This document shows, piece by piece, positions 15,477 to 25,092 of a stretch of 51,005 nucleotides of DNA. The position numbers and the translations under genes were made by a program. The DNA comes from Bacteroidales bacterium (GTDB lineage Bacteria > Bacteroidota > Bacteroidia > Bacteroidales > UBA10428). The number at the start of each line of letters is the position of its first letter. The stretch's first letter is position 1. The stretch is from positions 1-51,005 of the forward strand of contig JAFGQO010000026.1 of NCBI GenBank assembly GCA_016935615.1. Reading direction: 5' to 3'. The notes beneath the pieces were generated by a model, which was not told the DNA's origin, ran no database searches, and saw nothing but the letters and a program-made list of their open reading frames with translations.

Positions 15477-16723
15477 CCATGAATATTGTCAGAAATCTTG
15501 CGAGGTATTTGATGGGAATCGTCTTCATTTTTTCAGGCTTTGTAAAAGCCATTGACCCTATGGGGTCCACTTATAAATTTATGGATTATTTTGAAGCTTT
15601 CGGATTGGATTTCCTTTCTCCAATGGCTCTTGTTTTGTCAATTTTGCTGAGTTGCGCGGAACTCACAATAGGATTGTCTTTGTTCTTAAAAATCAGAATG
15701 AAGGAAGCAAGTTGGGCACTTTTGTTATTCATGTCATTTTTTACACCATTGACATTTGGGATTGCTTTAACCAACCCCGTATCAGATTGCGGATGCTTTG
15801 GAGATGCTATAATACTCACAAACTGGCAGACTTTCTTTAAAAATCTGATATTCATTGTTCCGACCCTGATTGTTTTCCTGCAACGAAAAAAATACGTACA
15901 CATTATCAGGCCTCTTTATCAATGGTATGTCGCAATTGTTCTTGGGCTGTCAACTTTATTTTTATCATTGCATTGTTACTTTAATCTTCCTTTCATTGAT
16001 TTCAGACCATATCATATCGGGGCCAATATTCCTGAATCAATGAAAATTCCGGAAGGTATGCCAACAGATGAATATGAAACAATTCTTGTATATGAAAAAG
16101 ATGGAATTCTAAAAGAGTTTACGCTTGATTCCGAAATGCAACCCTGGAATGATACTTCCTGGAACTGGGTAGAAACAAAAAATATATTAGTGAAAAGTGG
16201 TTATAAACCTCCCGTTCATGATTTCTCTTTAACTTCTTTTAAGGAGGATTATGATATTACCGATAGTATACTGGCTGATAAAGGGTATTCGTTTTTGATT
16301 GTTACTTGTGATCTCGAAAAAACCAATTACAAAGCTCTTGAAAGAATGAATGAGTTTGCAGCAATGGCAATTCATAATAATTACAAAGTATATGGTATGA
16401 CTTCCTCAACAAATGTTGTTCTTGATGAATTAAAAGCAAAGTTGAATCTTGCATTCGATTTTTACATTACTGACAATATCACATTAAAGACAATGATACG
16501 GAGTGATCCGGGGTTGATATTGCTTAAAGAAGGGACCATTATTGGTAAATGGCATTATCGAAACATACCTTCGAATAGTTTTTTCGATGAGGATGGATTG
16601 TCATTTTGTATGCTGGAGACTGCCAGGAAAAAGAATGATTACTTTGAATTAACGGTAGTCCTGTTCCTCGGATTGATATCATCAATACTGGGTATTTTTC
16701 GAACTCAACAATTGAAACTGTAA
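15473..16723 (+). CDS. DoxX/MauE-type membrane protein fused to a thioredoxin-like domain
   Basis: The 416-residue protein has four hydrophobic spans in the first 150 residues with MauE/DoxX features (RYLMGIVFIFSGFVKAIDPMG, SDCGCFGDAI). A fifth span and a periplasmic C-terminal domain at about residues 245-390 follow. That second part resembles a thioredoxin fold (YSFLIVTCDLEKTNY, GLILLKEGTIIGKW) but lacks a CxxC pair, so redox catalysis there is doubtful. The architecture is the BT_3928 type common in Bacteroidota. The family function is not established; MauE relatives support disulfide formation in exported proteins. It overlaps tmk by 4 bases. The CGC motif in the membrane part may be its only redox site. 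Confidence 0.8.
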   Translation: MTMNIVRNLARYLMGIVFIFSGFVKAIDPMGSTYKFMDYFEAFGLDFLSPMALVLSILLSCAELTIGLSLFLKIRMKEASWALLLFMSFFTPLTFGIALTNPVSDCGCFGDAIILTNWQTFFKNLIFIVPTLIVFLQRKKYVHIIRPLYQWYVAIVLGLSTLFLSLHCYFNLPFIDFRPYHIGANIPESMKIPEGMPTDEYETILVYEKDGILKEFTLDSEMQPWNDTSWNWVETKNILVKSGYKPPVHDFSLTSFKEDYDITDSILADKGYSFLIVTCDLEKTNYKALERMNEFAAMAIHNNYKVYGMTSSTNVVLDELKAKLNLAFDFYITDNITLKTMIRSDPGLILLKEGTIIGKWHYRNIPSNSFFDEDGLSFCMLETARKKNDYFELTVVLFLGLISSILGIFRTQQLKL

Positions 16724-16814
16724 GTATGAGTTATTAAGATTACTTGTTGATCAGCAGAAGTAGTATTTTACTTGTTTAAAAATAAGTGAAATAATTGATG
16801 AATTGGTTTTGAAC

Positions 16815-18116
16815 ATGATGGAATTTAAACTTTCAGCATATGGGAAAAGATCATCTGTTCCTTCAGCCGTGAATGAAATGACAGGTGATTTCGCTGATAA
16901 CTTTCGTGAGGGAATTGATATTAATCTTGGAGTAGGTTATGTAAATGACAAAACAATACCGGCAAAGGAAATAATCAAAGCATATAATAAGGTAATTCAT
17001 GATCCTGAAAAATACAGGAATGTACTCAATTATGGAGGGGCTGAAGGATCCGTTGCATTACGGAATTCTATCCGCAACTATTACATAAGAAACAACATTG
17101 GGGGTCTTACGGAAAAAGAGCTGACTGATTATCGAATCCTGATCGGATCAGATGGAGCAACAAGTATATTGGATTCATTTGCGGATATCATTGATCCCGG
17201 GTATGTTATTACTGCCGATCCTTATTATTACATTTATACTGAAACCCTGAAACGCAAAGGGTTTAACCTGCTTCCAATCGAAGAAGATGATAGAGGCATT
17301 CGTGTGGATATTTTAAAGAAGACCTTAAGTAACATTGATATTGGAAAAATTTCCTTTTTGTATATTGTCACTGTAAATAATCCGACAGGTACAATTTTAT
17401 CGAACGAACGAAAAAAAAGTTTGGTTGAAATTTCTGTCAGTCTTTCTGAAAAACTGAAAAGAAAGGTCCCTGTAATTTTCGATAAAGCCTATGAAGATAT
17501 AATACATGATACTGAGGTTCCGCTTCCGGTATCGGGTTTGAAATACAATACTCTGGACAATGTATTTGAACTCGGGACATTATCAAAAGTAATTGCTCCT
17601 GCACTCAGAATAGGCTATCTGATAGCAAAAGATAATATCATTTGCAAATTATTGATACAACGAACTTCAGACATTGGTTTCAGTGCCTCCCTGATTAACC
17701 AGGAAATTGCAAGCTGGTTGCTTGATCACCATATCCAGATCCAAAAAGAAAAAGTAAATCTTGGTTACAGGCACAAATCCCTGGCAATTCAAAAATTGCT
17801 GAAATCAAAACTTGGCAATTATTTATCTGATCTGGTAGGGGGAAGTGCCGGATTTTATTTTTATCTGACTCTTGACAGAATTGAAACGAATGGAGGTTCC
17901 AGGTTTAATAAATTTTTATCGCGTACAACAGGAGATCCTGCAATTGACGGGGATCCTGTTAAATTACCACGCCTCATTTATTTACCCGGGACTGTTTGCA
18001 GCATAAATCCTGCAGCCAAATACCAGTTGAGATTATCCTATGGTTTTGAGGATATTGATGTGTTTGAAAAGGCAATCGACCTTATTCATGAAGCGTGTGA
18101 TTATTCGAGATCATAG
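16815..18116 (+). CDS. PLP-dependent aminotransferase, class I/II, substrate unknown
   Basis: This 433-residue fold-type I enzyme shows the aminotransferase landmarks. They are an early glycine-rich substrate loop (INLGVGYVND), the cofactor region IGSDGATSILD, VNNPTGTI, DKAYEDIIHD, and the Schiff-base lysine in LGTLSKVIAPALRIGY with the phosphate-binding arginine after it. The C-terminal KYQLRLSYGFED carries the carboxylate-binding arginine. Motifs are nearest to the valine/alpha-aminoadipate/MocR-like branch, but I cannot name a substrate. The ATG at 16815 is taken as start because the preceding TTG codon adds only four residues. Its neighbours, tmk/DoxX upstream and tpiA downstream, do not clarify its pathway. 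Confidence 0.85.
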   Translation: MMEFKLSAYGKRSSVPSAVNEMTGDFADNFREGIDINLGVGYVNDKTIPAKEIIKAYNKVIHDPEKYRNVLNYGGAEGSVALRNSIRNYYIRNNIGGLTEKELTDYRILIGSDGATSILDSFADIIDPGYVITADPYYYIYTETLKRKGFNLLPIEEDDRGIRVDILKKTLSNIDIGKISFLYIVTVNNPTGTILSNERKKSLVEISVSLSEKLKRKVPVIFDKAYEDIIHDTEVPLPVSGLKYNTLDNVFELGTLSKVIAPALRIGYLIAKDNIICKLLIQRTSDIGFSASLINQEIASWLLDHHIQIQKEKVNLGYRHKSLAIQKLLKSKLGNYLSDLVGGSAGFYFYLTLDRIETNGGSRFNKFLSRTTGDPAIDGDPVKLPRLIYLPGTVCSINPAAKYQLRLSYGFEDIDVFEKAIDLIHEACDYSRS

Positions 18117-18230
18117 AATCATGCCGGCTTGTTTATATGGATTCATCCTAAATAGTTGCTTTGTAAAGCTGTTAAGTAAGTTTTTTATAATTTCACGCCC
18201 AGAAAAAATTCATCAATAACATATACTATT

Positions 18231-18980
18231 ATGAGAAAACATATTGTTGCAGGCAACTGGAAAATGAATACAACATTGCAGGAAGGTATTGAACTGGCAA
18301 AAAATGTAAATGAAAGAATATCAGGTAAAGATGTTACTGTTGTTTTGTGTACTCCATTTGTTCATTTGACTGAAGTCAGTCAGTTAATTACGAAAGATAC
18401 TTTGTTTCTGGGTGCCCAGAATTGTGCTGATAAGGAGAGTGGAGCATATACCGGGGAAGTATCTGTTGCTATGATAAAATCAACAGGTGCTTCTTATGTT
18501 ATTATCGGACATTCTGAGAGAAGAGCATACTATGGAGAAACAAATGCTATTCTTGCAGAAAAGGTAAAACTTGCATTGAATAAAGAACTAATTCCAATAT
18601 TTTGCATTGGGGAAGTGCTTGAAGAAAGAGAAGTGGGTAAACATTTTGATGTTATTAAGACACAGCTTGACAAAGGTTTGTTTGACTTGTCTTCTGAAGA
18701 ATTCGGCAAACTTATTATTGCGTATGAACCGGTTTGGGCTATTGGCACAGGGAAAACTGCTTCACCTGAACAGGCACAGGAAATGCATAAGGTCATCCGG
18801 GATCATGTTCATGGCAAATACGGGAAGCAGATCGCTGAGGATCTTTCAATTTTATATGGCGGCAGTTGCAAACCATCAAATGCAGCAGAACTTTTTGCGA
18901 ATCCGGATGTTGACGGAGGATTAATCGGAGGAGCTTCATTACAGGCCGAAGACTTCATGGGTATTGTAAATGCATTTTAA
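18231..18980 (+). CDS. tpiA: Triosephosphate isomerase
   Basis: TpiA interconverts dihydroxyacetone phosphate and glyceraldehyde-3-phosphate in glycolysis. At 249 residues it is of standard length. It contains the N-terminal GNWKMNT with the catalytic lysine, the catalytic histidine H94 in IIGHSERR, and the catalytic glutamate E166 in [11 protein letters not shown]. The C-terminal [11 protein letters not shown] and [10 protein letters not shown] phosphate-binding loops are complete. The gene is followed at once by a strong terminator, so it is probably transcribed alone or as the end of a unit. Confidence 0.98.
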   Translation: MRKHIVAGNWKMNTTLQEGIELAKNVNERISGKDVTVVLCTPFVHLTEVSQLITKDTLFLGAQNCADKESGAYTGEVSVAMIKSTGASYVIIGHSERRAYYGETNAILAEKVKLALNKELIPIFCIGEVLEEREVGKHFDVIKTQLDKGLFDLSSEEFGKLIIAYEPVWAIGTGKTASPEQAQEMHKVIRDHVHGKYGKQIAEDLSILYGGSCKPSNAAELFANPDVDGGLIGGASLQAEDFMGIVNAF

Positions 18981-18996
18981 TCAGAAAATATTGTGT

Positions 18997-19036
18997 AAAA
19001 AAACGACAATCGATTTTAGAGGTTGTCGTTTTTTTT
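18997..19036 (+). terminator. Rho-independent terminator after tpiA
   Basis: AAAAAAACGACAA (18997-19009) pairs with TTGTCGTTTTTTT (19023-19035), and the T run extends to 19036. The flanking A and T runs could let it work in both directions. Confidence 0.88.
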
Positions 19037-19112
19037 TACCGAATTTTAAAATTGCATATTGATTTGCCATGAGTAATATGCTGGCAGCTTTTTAATAAGT
19101 ATCGGACTTTTT

Positions 19113-19952
19113 ATGGTATACAAATCAGTTCAATTTAAGCTGGATTCTTTTTCTTCAGACAATGCAGAGATTTTGTTTGCTTTGCTTGATCAATACAATT
19201 ACAATGGGGTAAACGAAGAAAAGGATACCATTATGGCATATATTCCCGTAGAAAAATTTTCAAGAGATGATCTGGATGATATAAGAACTTCTATGGAAAA
19301 GGTCGGCTGTCATGTGAACTGGGAACTCAAGAATGTTTCTGAAAAAAACTGGAATCTTATATGGGAAAGAAATTTCAAGCCTGTTCTTATAAAGAACAAA
19401 TGTATTGTAAGAGCGCCTTTTCATGGAGGTTTCCCCAAAATTCCCATTGAGTTAATTATTGAACCAAAGATGTCCTTTGGAACAGGTCATCATCAAACAA
19501 CCCGGCTTATGATTGAGAAGATGCTGGATTTTGATTTTCAGGATAAAGTTGTGCTGGATATGGGGTGTGGAACAGGCATTTTAAGCATTCTCGCTTCAAA
19601 ATTGGGAGCTGAAGAAGTGATTGCCCTGGATATCGATAAGTGGTCTTATGCAAATACACTCGAGAACATACAAAGGAATTCCATACAAAATATTCAGGTT
19701 TTGCACGGAGGTAATGAGAGCTTGCCGGAGAAAAAATTCGATATTGTATTGGCGAATATCAACCTGAATGTTTTGCTTGAACATATGAAAGACTATTCAT
19801 GCATCACAAAAAAAGGAGGTGTATTGTTCCTTAGCGGCATATTAAATGAAGATCGGCAGATCATTCAATCTCTGGCGCAGCAATATTGCTTTGAACTCAT
19901 TGAGGATCATTTGCTGGATGGATGGCTTATGATGTCGTTTAATCGGAATTGA
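19113..19952 (+). CDS. prmA: Ribosomal protein L11 methyltransferase
   Basis: PrmA uses S-adenosylmethionine to methylate ribosomal protein L11. The 279-residue protein has the N-terminal substrate-binding segment, with WNLIWERNFKPV and the IEPKMSFGTGHHQTT linker motif. The Rossmann methyltransferase core follows: VVLDMGCGTGILSILASKLG for SAM binding, LDIDKWSYANT, and the DIVLANINLNVLL motif IV. Length and order are as in the family. It sits 89 bases before the 1503-residue exported protein, with no obvious terminator between them. Confidence 0.95.
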   Translation: MVYKSVQFKLDSFSSDNAEILFALLDQYNYNGVNEEKDTIMAYIPVEKFSRDDLDDIRTSMEKVGCHVNWELKNVSEKNWNLIWERNFKPVLIKNKCIVRAPFHGGFPKIPIELIIEPKMSFGTGHHQTTRLMIEKMLDFDFQDKVVLDMGCGTGILSILASKLGAEEVIALDIDKWSYANTLENIQRNSIQNIQVLHGGNESLPEKKFDIVLANINLNVLLEHMKDYSCITKKGGVLFLSGILNEDRQIIQSLAQQYCFELIEDHLLDGWLMMSFNRN

Positions 19953-20040
19953 CTAATTTTATTATGATGAATTGATCAAATGCAATTTCTAACTAAAAAT
20001 AGTTTTATCTTTTCACCTGATTGAGAAAATCAAACAGATT

Positions 20041-23000
20041 ATGCATTCAGCAAAAGCTCTATACCGGTCACTGTTGCTTTCAGTACTTGTTCTGTTGACC
20101 TTATCTGTCAAATCAGCCTTTACTCAAAAAAATGAAGTTTTCAGTGGTGATACTCTTACTTATATTGAAGAGCTGACTAAATACATGAGCAATTTGCCTG
20201 AACAGTATAAAGATGTATGGGAAGAATTTGTTGGAGCCTGGCAGGAGGACAGTCTGTTTAACCCGGAAGAACAATACAACATCATAACATTGAGTCAATT
20301 GATGATAAAAAGAAACGCCAGACCTTACCCTCATTTTTATAGTTTTCTTTCTTGCATGATCGCATTTAAAAAATACAATTCCAGTGATAAAAATTATTCC
20401 AATTGGGTTGAAGGTTTCGGAAAGATACTCGAGAAAAAAAAGACCAAAACATCTGAAATTAAAAATATTCTTGAGTTTACAGATATCCTGTTAAGAGAAC
20501 ATCTTATTTATAAATCAAGTTCAACAACCTGGCGTGTTAGAAATGGAAGTTATAAAATTTTAAATCATAAGGATCTCAGGGTGGAGTTTGTTGATGTTGA
20601 TTTGATTTGTTATTCGGTGCGGGACAGCATGCATCTTTTTCAAACCAGGGGAATTGTTCATCCGATTGATTATATCTGGAAAGGAGAAGGAGGGCTTGTT
20701 ACATGGGAAAGAGGAGGTTATAACCGTGACGATGTTTTTGCTCTGCTTCAGGATTATGAAATTGAACTTAAGAGATCTGAGTATACAGCTGAAGATGTTA
20801 CTTTCACGAATAAAATATATTTCGATGAGCCTCTGAAGGGTATTTTGCATGATAAAGTGAAATACAATAAGGAGCCTGAGCAGGCAACTTATCCAAAATT
20901 TGATTCTTACACGAAAGAATTTCTCATCGAAGATCTATATGAAAATATTGATTATGAAGGAGGATTATCTATGCAGGGAGCTAAGCTGGTGGGAACGGGT
21001 ACCATTGAGAAAACTGCCAAACTAAAAATTTATCGGAATGATACACTGGTGCTATCTGCATCGTCTGTTTATTTTGGTTTTCGGAGCGACAGGATTTCCA
21101 GTTTAAGTACATCTGTTACAATAAAACTCAGAAATGATTCAATTTTTCATCCCGATCTGTTTTTTACATACAGGGTTAACATAAAAGAACTTACACTTTT
21201 AAAGTCGGATAATTTTTCATCACAGGGTCCGTATTCAAATTCATATCATAAAGTGGATATGAATTTTGATCAGCTGACATGGCAAATGGATGAAGACATA
21301 ATGAAATTCACAGCACCAAGAGGAGCCGCTATCGGGAATGCATATTTTGAGTCTGTAAATTATTTCAACTATAACAAGTTTATGAGTATGATGATGATGG
21401 ACAAGGCCCATCCCCTGGTGTCAATGAAGAGTTTTGCCAGGAAATACAGGAGTGATGAATTTCCGGTAACCGTTTATGCTGATTATCTGAAAATGCCTTT
21501 ACACCAGGTACAGCAGCAAGCGATGAAGATGGCATACGGAGGCTTTATTTTTTATGATAAGAATACGGAAACAATCACACTGAAACCGCGTCTTTACGAT
21601 TATCTGGCAGCAAGCATCAATAAAATAGATTATGATGTAATAGGATTTGAATCTGTGGTTGAAGCTCCTTTAGAGAATGCGATTTATAATATTAAAACGA
21701 ATGACCTGATAATAAATGGCATACCTGAAATTCATGTTAGTGATTCTCAGAATGTTACTATCTATCCGAAGTACAATCGGATAATTTTGAAAAGCAATAG
21801 AAATTTTCAGTTTGATGGAGTAGTTACAGCCGGATTGCTGACATTCTTCGGGAGCAATTTTTTCTTTCATTACGATTCGTTCAAGGTGAATATGCAAAAT
21901 GTCGATTCATTACACATACAGTTTCTGACAGGACAACGGGACAACTACGGACTTCCTGTTGCCGATCATGTAAGAAACAGATTACATCATATAACAGGAG
22001 AAGTTCTAATTGATAAACCTGACAATAAATCAGGAAGAGAAAGCTATCCTGAATATCCTGTTTTTACCAGCAGGGAAAATTCTTATGTATATTATGAGAG
22101 AAGCGATATTCAGAAGGGAGTGTATGAATCAAATGATTTTTATTTCGAAGTTTATCCATTTGTCATGGACAGTCTGGATAATTTTAACTATAAGGATTTG
22201 TTTTTCAAGGGTGAGTTCGTATCTGCAGGTATCTTTCCTGTCTTTGAAAAAGAATTGTCGTTGCAACCTGATAATTCCTTGGGATTCAGGCATATGACGC
22301 CTGAAAACGGATATCCTGTATACGAAGGGAAAGGAACATTCAACAACGAGATCTGGTTATCAAACAAAGGGTTGAGAGGCGATGGTACACTAAAGTACAT
22401 TACCTCAACAACACGTTCAGGTGATTTTATTTTTTATCCTGATTCGATGAATACCATGGCAACAGATTATACCATCGCTCAGAAAACCACTGAGGTGGAA
22501 TACCCGAAAGTAAAATCAGTGAACAACTACATCCATTGGGTGCCATATGACGATAAAATGTATGCTGACAAAACAGATACGGATTTTACTATTTTTAATG
22601 ATTCGACAAAACTGAACGGCAGCCTGCTTCTTGAACCGACAGGATTATCAGGGAATGGGAAAATGGATCTTAAGAACTCGGATCTTCATTCTGACTTATT
22701 CACCTATAAATCCTTTGATATCTTTTCAGATACTGCTGATTTTTATCTGAAATCATTGCATACCGAGGGATTTACAGTACTGACAGACAATGTAAATGCC
22801 CATATTGATTACAGGAAGAAAAAAGGGTGGTTTAAATCAAATGAGGAATTTACACTGGTCAATTTTCCCGACAACAGATATGTGAGTTACATCGATTATT
22901 TCATTTGGGATATGACCCAGAAAGAATTGGCGATGGGGTCATGGACAGATACGGTTTCAGTAGATTATACAGATGAAGACATTGAACCCTACGGACCAAG

Positions 23001-24552
23001 ATACATTTCTTTGCATCCTGATCAGGATTCGTTGAATTTTGTATCTCCTCTGGCCTATTACGATTATGAAAATAATCATATCAATGCCAAAGGAGTAAAA
23101 TTCATAGAAGTTGCGGACTCCAGAATTTATCCTTCCGAAGGATTAGTAACTGTTGAAAGAGATGCTAAGATGCGTACCCTCGAAGATGCAACAATAAGAA
23201 CAAACAAGACAACGAAATACCACACTATTCATTCTGCGACACTTAATATTGTCAGCAGAAACTACTATTCAGGATTTGGGAATTATGATTATGTTGATGA
23301 GACAGGAGAAGTACAACTAATACATTTTAATGATATAAAAGTGGACAGTGGGCTTATTTCTGTTGCCAGTGGAGATATTTATGAAACAGCTGATTTTCAT
23401 TTAAGCCCTGTTTATCAGTTTCAGGGCAGGGCATTTTTAAAATCAATTGACTCTCTACTGACATTTAAAGGAGGGGCATTGATTGAACATAACTGCGAAA
23501 ACATTAACCCACAGTGGTTGTATTTTAATTCCAGGATTGATCCGTACGATATTTATATTCCTTTGGATGAACAACCGGTTAACATTGAAAGAAATAAAAT
23601 ATATGCAGGTATGTTCATGCATTATGATTCGGTACATATTTATCCTGCATTCTTTAGTTCTCATAAAAGTTATAGTGACAAACCGGTGGTTGCATCCGAT
23701 GGATTTTTGTATTATGACAAAGCACAACAACTTTATAAGATCGGTTCAAAAGAAAAAATCAATGACTTTACTCTGCCTGAAGATTATCTCAGTCTTCATC
23801 GCGAAGATTGTCGACTTTATGGTGAAGGGAAACTGGATCTCGGAGAAGATCTCGGACAGCTTAAACTTGATGCGTTTGGCAATGTAACCCACCTGGAAAC
23901 CGAAAACAAAACAACCCTTGATATTGTATTGATGATTGATTTTTTTCTTTCAGAACCAATGATTCAGGTAATGGCCCAGGAAATTGACAGTGCACCGGAC
24001 CTTGATCCCGTTGATATGAACAGGCCGGTGCTTCAGAAAACCTTTGAATATCTTTTGGGAAAGGAACGAACTCAAAAATTCAGGGATGAATTATCGTTGT
24101 TTGGTACAGTCAGGAATCCGCCGGATGAGTTAAAGCATACCATGATATTAACAGATCTGACATTGGTTTGGAATGATGAAACAAATTCTTATTGTTCGGA
24201 AGGTAAAATTGGCATTGGTAGTATTAACAATACACAAATCAATAAAAAAGTAAATGGATTTATTGAATTGCAGATAAAACGCAGCGGCGATATTATGGAT
24301 ATATTTTTTGAAATCGACCGGAGAACATACTATTATTTCGGATATACACGTGGTGTTATGCAGACTCTTTCAAGCAACAGGGAATTTGTTGAAACCATAA
24401 TGAACATGAAAACCCGCGACAGGAAAATGAAGGTTCCCAGGGGAGAAACATCTTATATATATATGATTGCTACGGATAGGAAAAAAACCGGTTTTTACAG
24501 GAGGTATCGCGAAGCCATGGAAGGAAATTCGGAATTCAGAGATGATGAATAA
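20041..24552 (+). CDS. Large exported protein of unknown function (1503 residues)
   Basis: I do not recognise this protein. It begins with a signal peptide (hydrophobic residues about 9-28, ending near SAFTQK), so it is exported. Residues 40-200 look helical. From about 300 to 1300 the sequence is rich in beta strands and aromatic residues. It has recurring module-like patterns such as GNGKMDLKNSDLHSDLFTYK and GRAFLKSIDSLLTFKGGALI, each resembling a strand-turn of the long jellyroll or LptD/OstA-like kind. The C-terminal 200 residues include a compact, ordered-looking domain with IELQIKRSGDIMDIFFEIDR. There are no cysteine-rich stretches, catalytic motifs or T9SS C-terminal domain. A periplasmic scaffold or lipid-handling protein is one guess, not supported further. 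It converges with the phosphodiesterase gene, leaving one base between stops. Confidence 0.8.
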   Translation: MHSAKALYRSLLLSVLVLLTLSVKSAFTQKNEVFSGDTLTYIEELTKYMSNLPEQYKDVWEEFVGAWQEDSLFNPEEQYNIITLSQLMIKRNARPYPHFYSFLSCMIAFKKYNSSDKNYSNWVEGFGKILEKKKTKTSEIKNILEFTDILLREHLIYKSSSTTWRVRNGSYKILNHKDLRVEFVDVDLICYSVRDSMHLFQTRGIVHPIDYIWKGEGGLVTWERGGYNRDDVFALLQDYEIELKRSEYTAEDVTFTNKIYFDEPLKGILHDKVKYNKEPEQATYPKFDSYTKEFLIEDLYENIDYEGGLSMQGAKLVGTGTIEKTAKLKIYRNDTLVLSASSVYFGFRSDRISSLSTSVTIKLRNDSIFHPDLFFTYRVNIKELTLLKSDNFSSQGPYSNSYHKVDMNFDQLTWQMDEDIMKFTAPRGAAIGNAYFESVNYFNYNKFMSMMMMDKAHPLVSMKSFARKYRSDEFPVTVYADYLKMPLHQVQQQAMKMAYGGFIFYDKNTETITLKPRLYDYLAASINKIDYDVIGFESVVEAPLENAIYNIKTNDLIINGIPEIHVSDSQNVTIYPKYNRIILKSNRNFQFDGVVTAGLLTFFGSNFFFHYDSFKVNMQNVDSLHIQFLTGQRDNYGLPVADHVRNRLHHITGEVLIDKPDNKSGRESYPEYPVFTSRENSYVYYERSDIQKGVYESNDFYFEVYPFVMDSLDNFNYKDLFFKGEFVSAGIFPVFEKELSLQPDNSLGFRHMTPENGYPVYEGKGTFNNEIWLSNKGLRGDGTLKYITSTTRSGDFIFYPDSMNTMATDYTIAQKTTEVEYPKVKSVNNYIHWVPYDDKMYADKTDTDFTIFNDSTKLNGSLLLEPTGLSGNGKMDLKNSDLHSDLFTYKSFDIFSDTADFYLKSLHTEGFTVLTDNVNAHIDYRKKKGWFKSNEEFTLVNFPDNRYVSYIDYFIWDMTQKELAMGSWTDTVSVDYTDEDIEPYGPRYISLHPDQDSLNFVSPLAYYDYENNHINAKGVKFIEVADSRIYPSEGLVTVERDAKMRTLEDATIRTNKTTKYHTIHSATLNIVSRNYYSGFGNYDYVDETGEVQLIHFNDIKVDSGLISVASGDIYETADFHLSPVYQFQGRAFLKSIDSLLTFKGGALIEHNCENINPQWLYFNSRIDPYDIYIPLDEQPVNIERNKIYAGMFMHYDSVHIYPAFFSSHKSYSDKPVVASDGFLYYDKAQQLYKIGSKEKINDFTLPEDYLSLHREDCRLYGEGKLDLGEDLGQLKLDAFGNVTHLETENKTTLDIVLMIDFFLSEPMIQVMAQEIDSAPDLDPVDMNRPVLQKTFEYLLGKERTQKFRDELSLFGTVRNPPDELKHTMILTDLTLVWNDETNSYCSEGKIGIGSINNTQINKKVNGFIELQIKRSGDIMDIFFEIDRRTYYYFGYTRGVMQTLSSNREFVETIMNMKTRDRKMKVPRGETSYIYMIATDRKKTGFYRRYREAMEGNSEFRDDE

Positions 24553-24553
24553 T

Positions 24554-25051
24554 TTACTGTTTCTTTGTCATTTCAAAAACTTCAAGATCTTTGATATTAT
24601 GGGCTTCAATATCAAATTTTACAACAGTCTTTACTTTATGGAGTCCAATATTTCCTGCAGCTCCGGGATTTATATACAGCAGGTGGTTTTTCTTGTCATT
24701 CTGAACTTTTAATATATGAGAATGACCGGATATAAAAAGATCCGGCGGATCTACAGCTATTGAGTGACAGACCGATCGATCATACCTTCCCGGATAGCCT
24801 CCGATATGTTTCATGAGTACTTTAACTTCCTCACATTGAAAACGCAATATCTCCGGAAGAAACGCTCTGAATTTATGGTCGTCAATATTTCCAAATACTG
24901 CCCTTACAGGTTTCCAGCTTTCAAGATTCTCATAAAGCTCCATGGAACCAATGTCTCCTGCATGCCATATTTCATCGCAATCATCAAAATAACTGTAGAT
25001 TCTTTTATCCAGAGATCCATGTGTATCAGAAAGCAAACCAATTCTTATCAA
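24554..25051 (-). CDS. MJ0936/YfcE-type metallophosphodiesterase
   Basis: This 165-residue calcineurin-like phosphoesterase carries the full metal-binding set: LLSDTHGS (D, H), WHAGDIGS (D), FGNIDD (N), MKHIGGYPG (H) and SGHSHILK (GHxH). The family hydrolyses phosphodiesters such as bis-pNPP in vitro; the natural substrate is usually unknown. The only in-frame start near the N-terminus is a TTG at 25051. It gives the expected protein start (IRIGLLSD), so TTG initiation is likely. It is divergent from rsmE with a 41-base gap and convergent with the 1503-residue gene. Confidence 0.9.
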   Translation of the reverse strand: MIRIGLLSDTHGSLDKRIYSYFDDCDEIWHAGDIGSMELYENLESWKPVRAVFGNIDDHKFRAFLPEILRFQCEEVKVLMKHIGGYPGRYDRSVCHSIAVDPPDLFISGHSHILKVQNDKKNHLLYINPGAAGNIGLHKVKTVVKFDIEAHNIKDLEVFEMTKKQ

Positions 25052-25065
25052 TTCGATGAATTCTT

Positions 25066-25073
25066 TATATTTG
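25066..25073 (+). promoter_or_regulatory. Bacteroidota -7 element for rsmE
   Basis: TATATTTG matches TAnnTTTG and lies 19 bases before the rsmE ATG. No -33 TTTG was seen at 18-20 bases. Confidence 0.55.
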
Positions 25074-25092
25074 AAGCAAAGATCAACATTTT

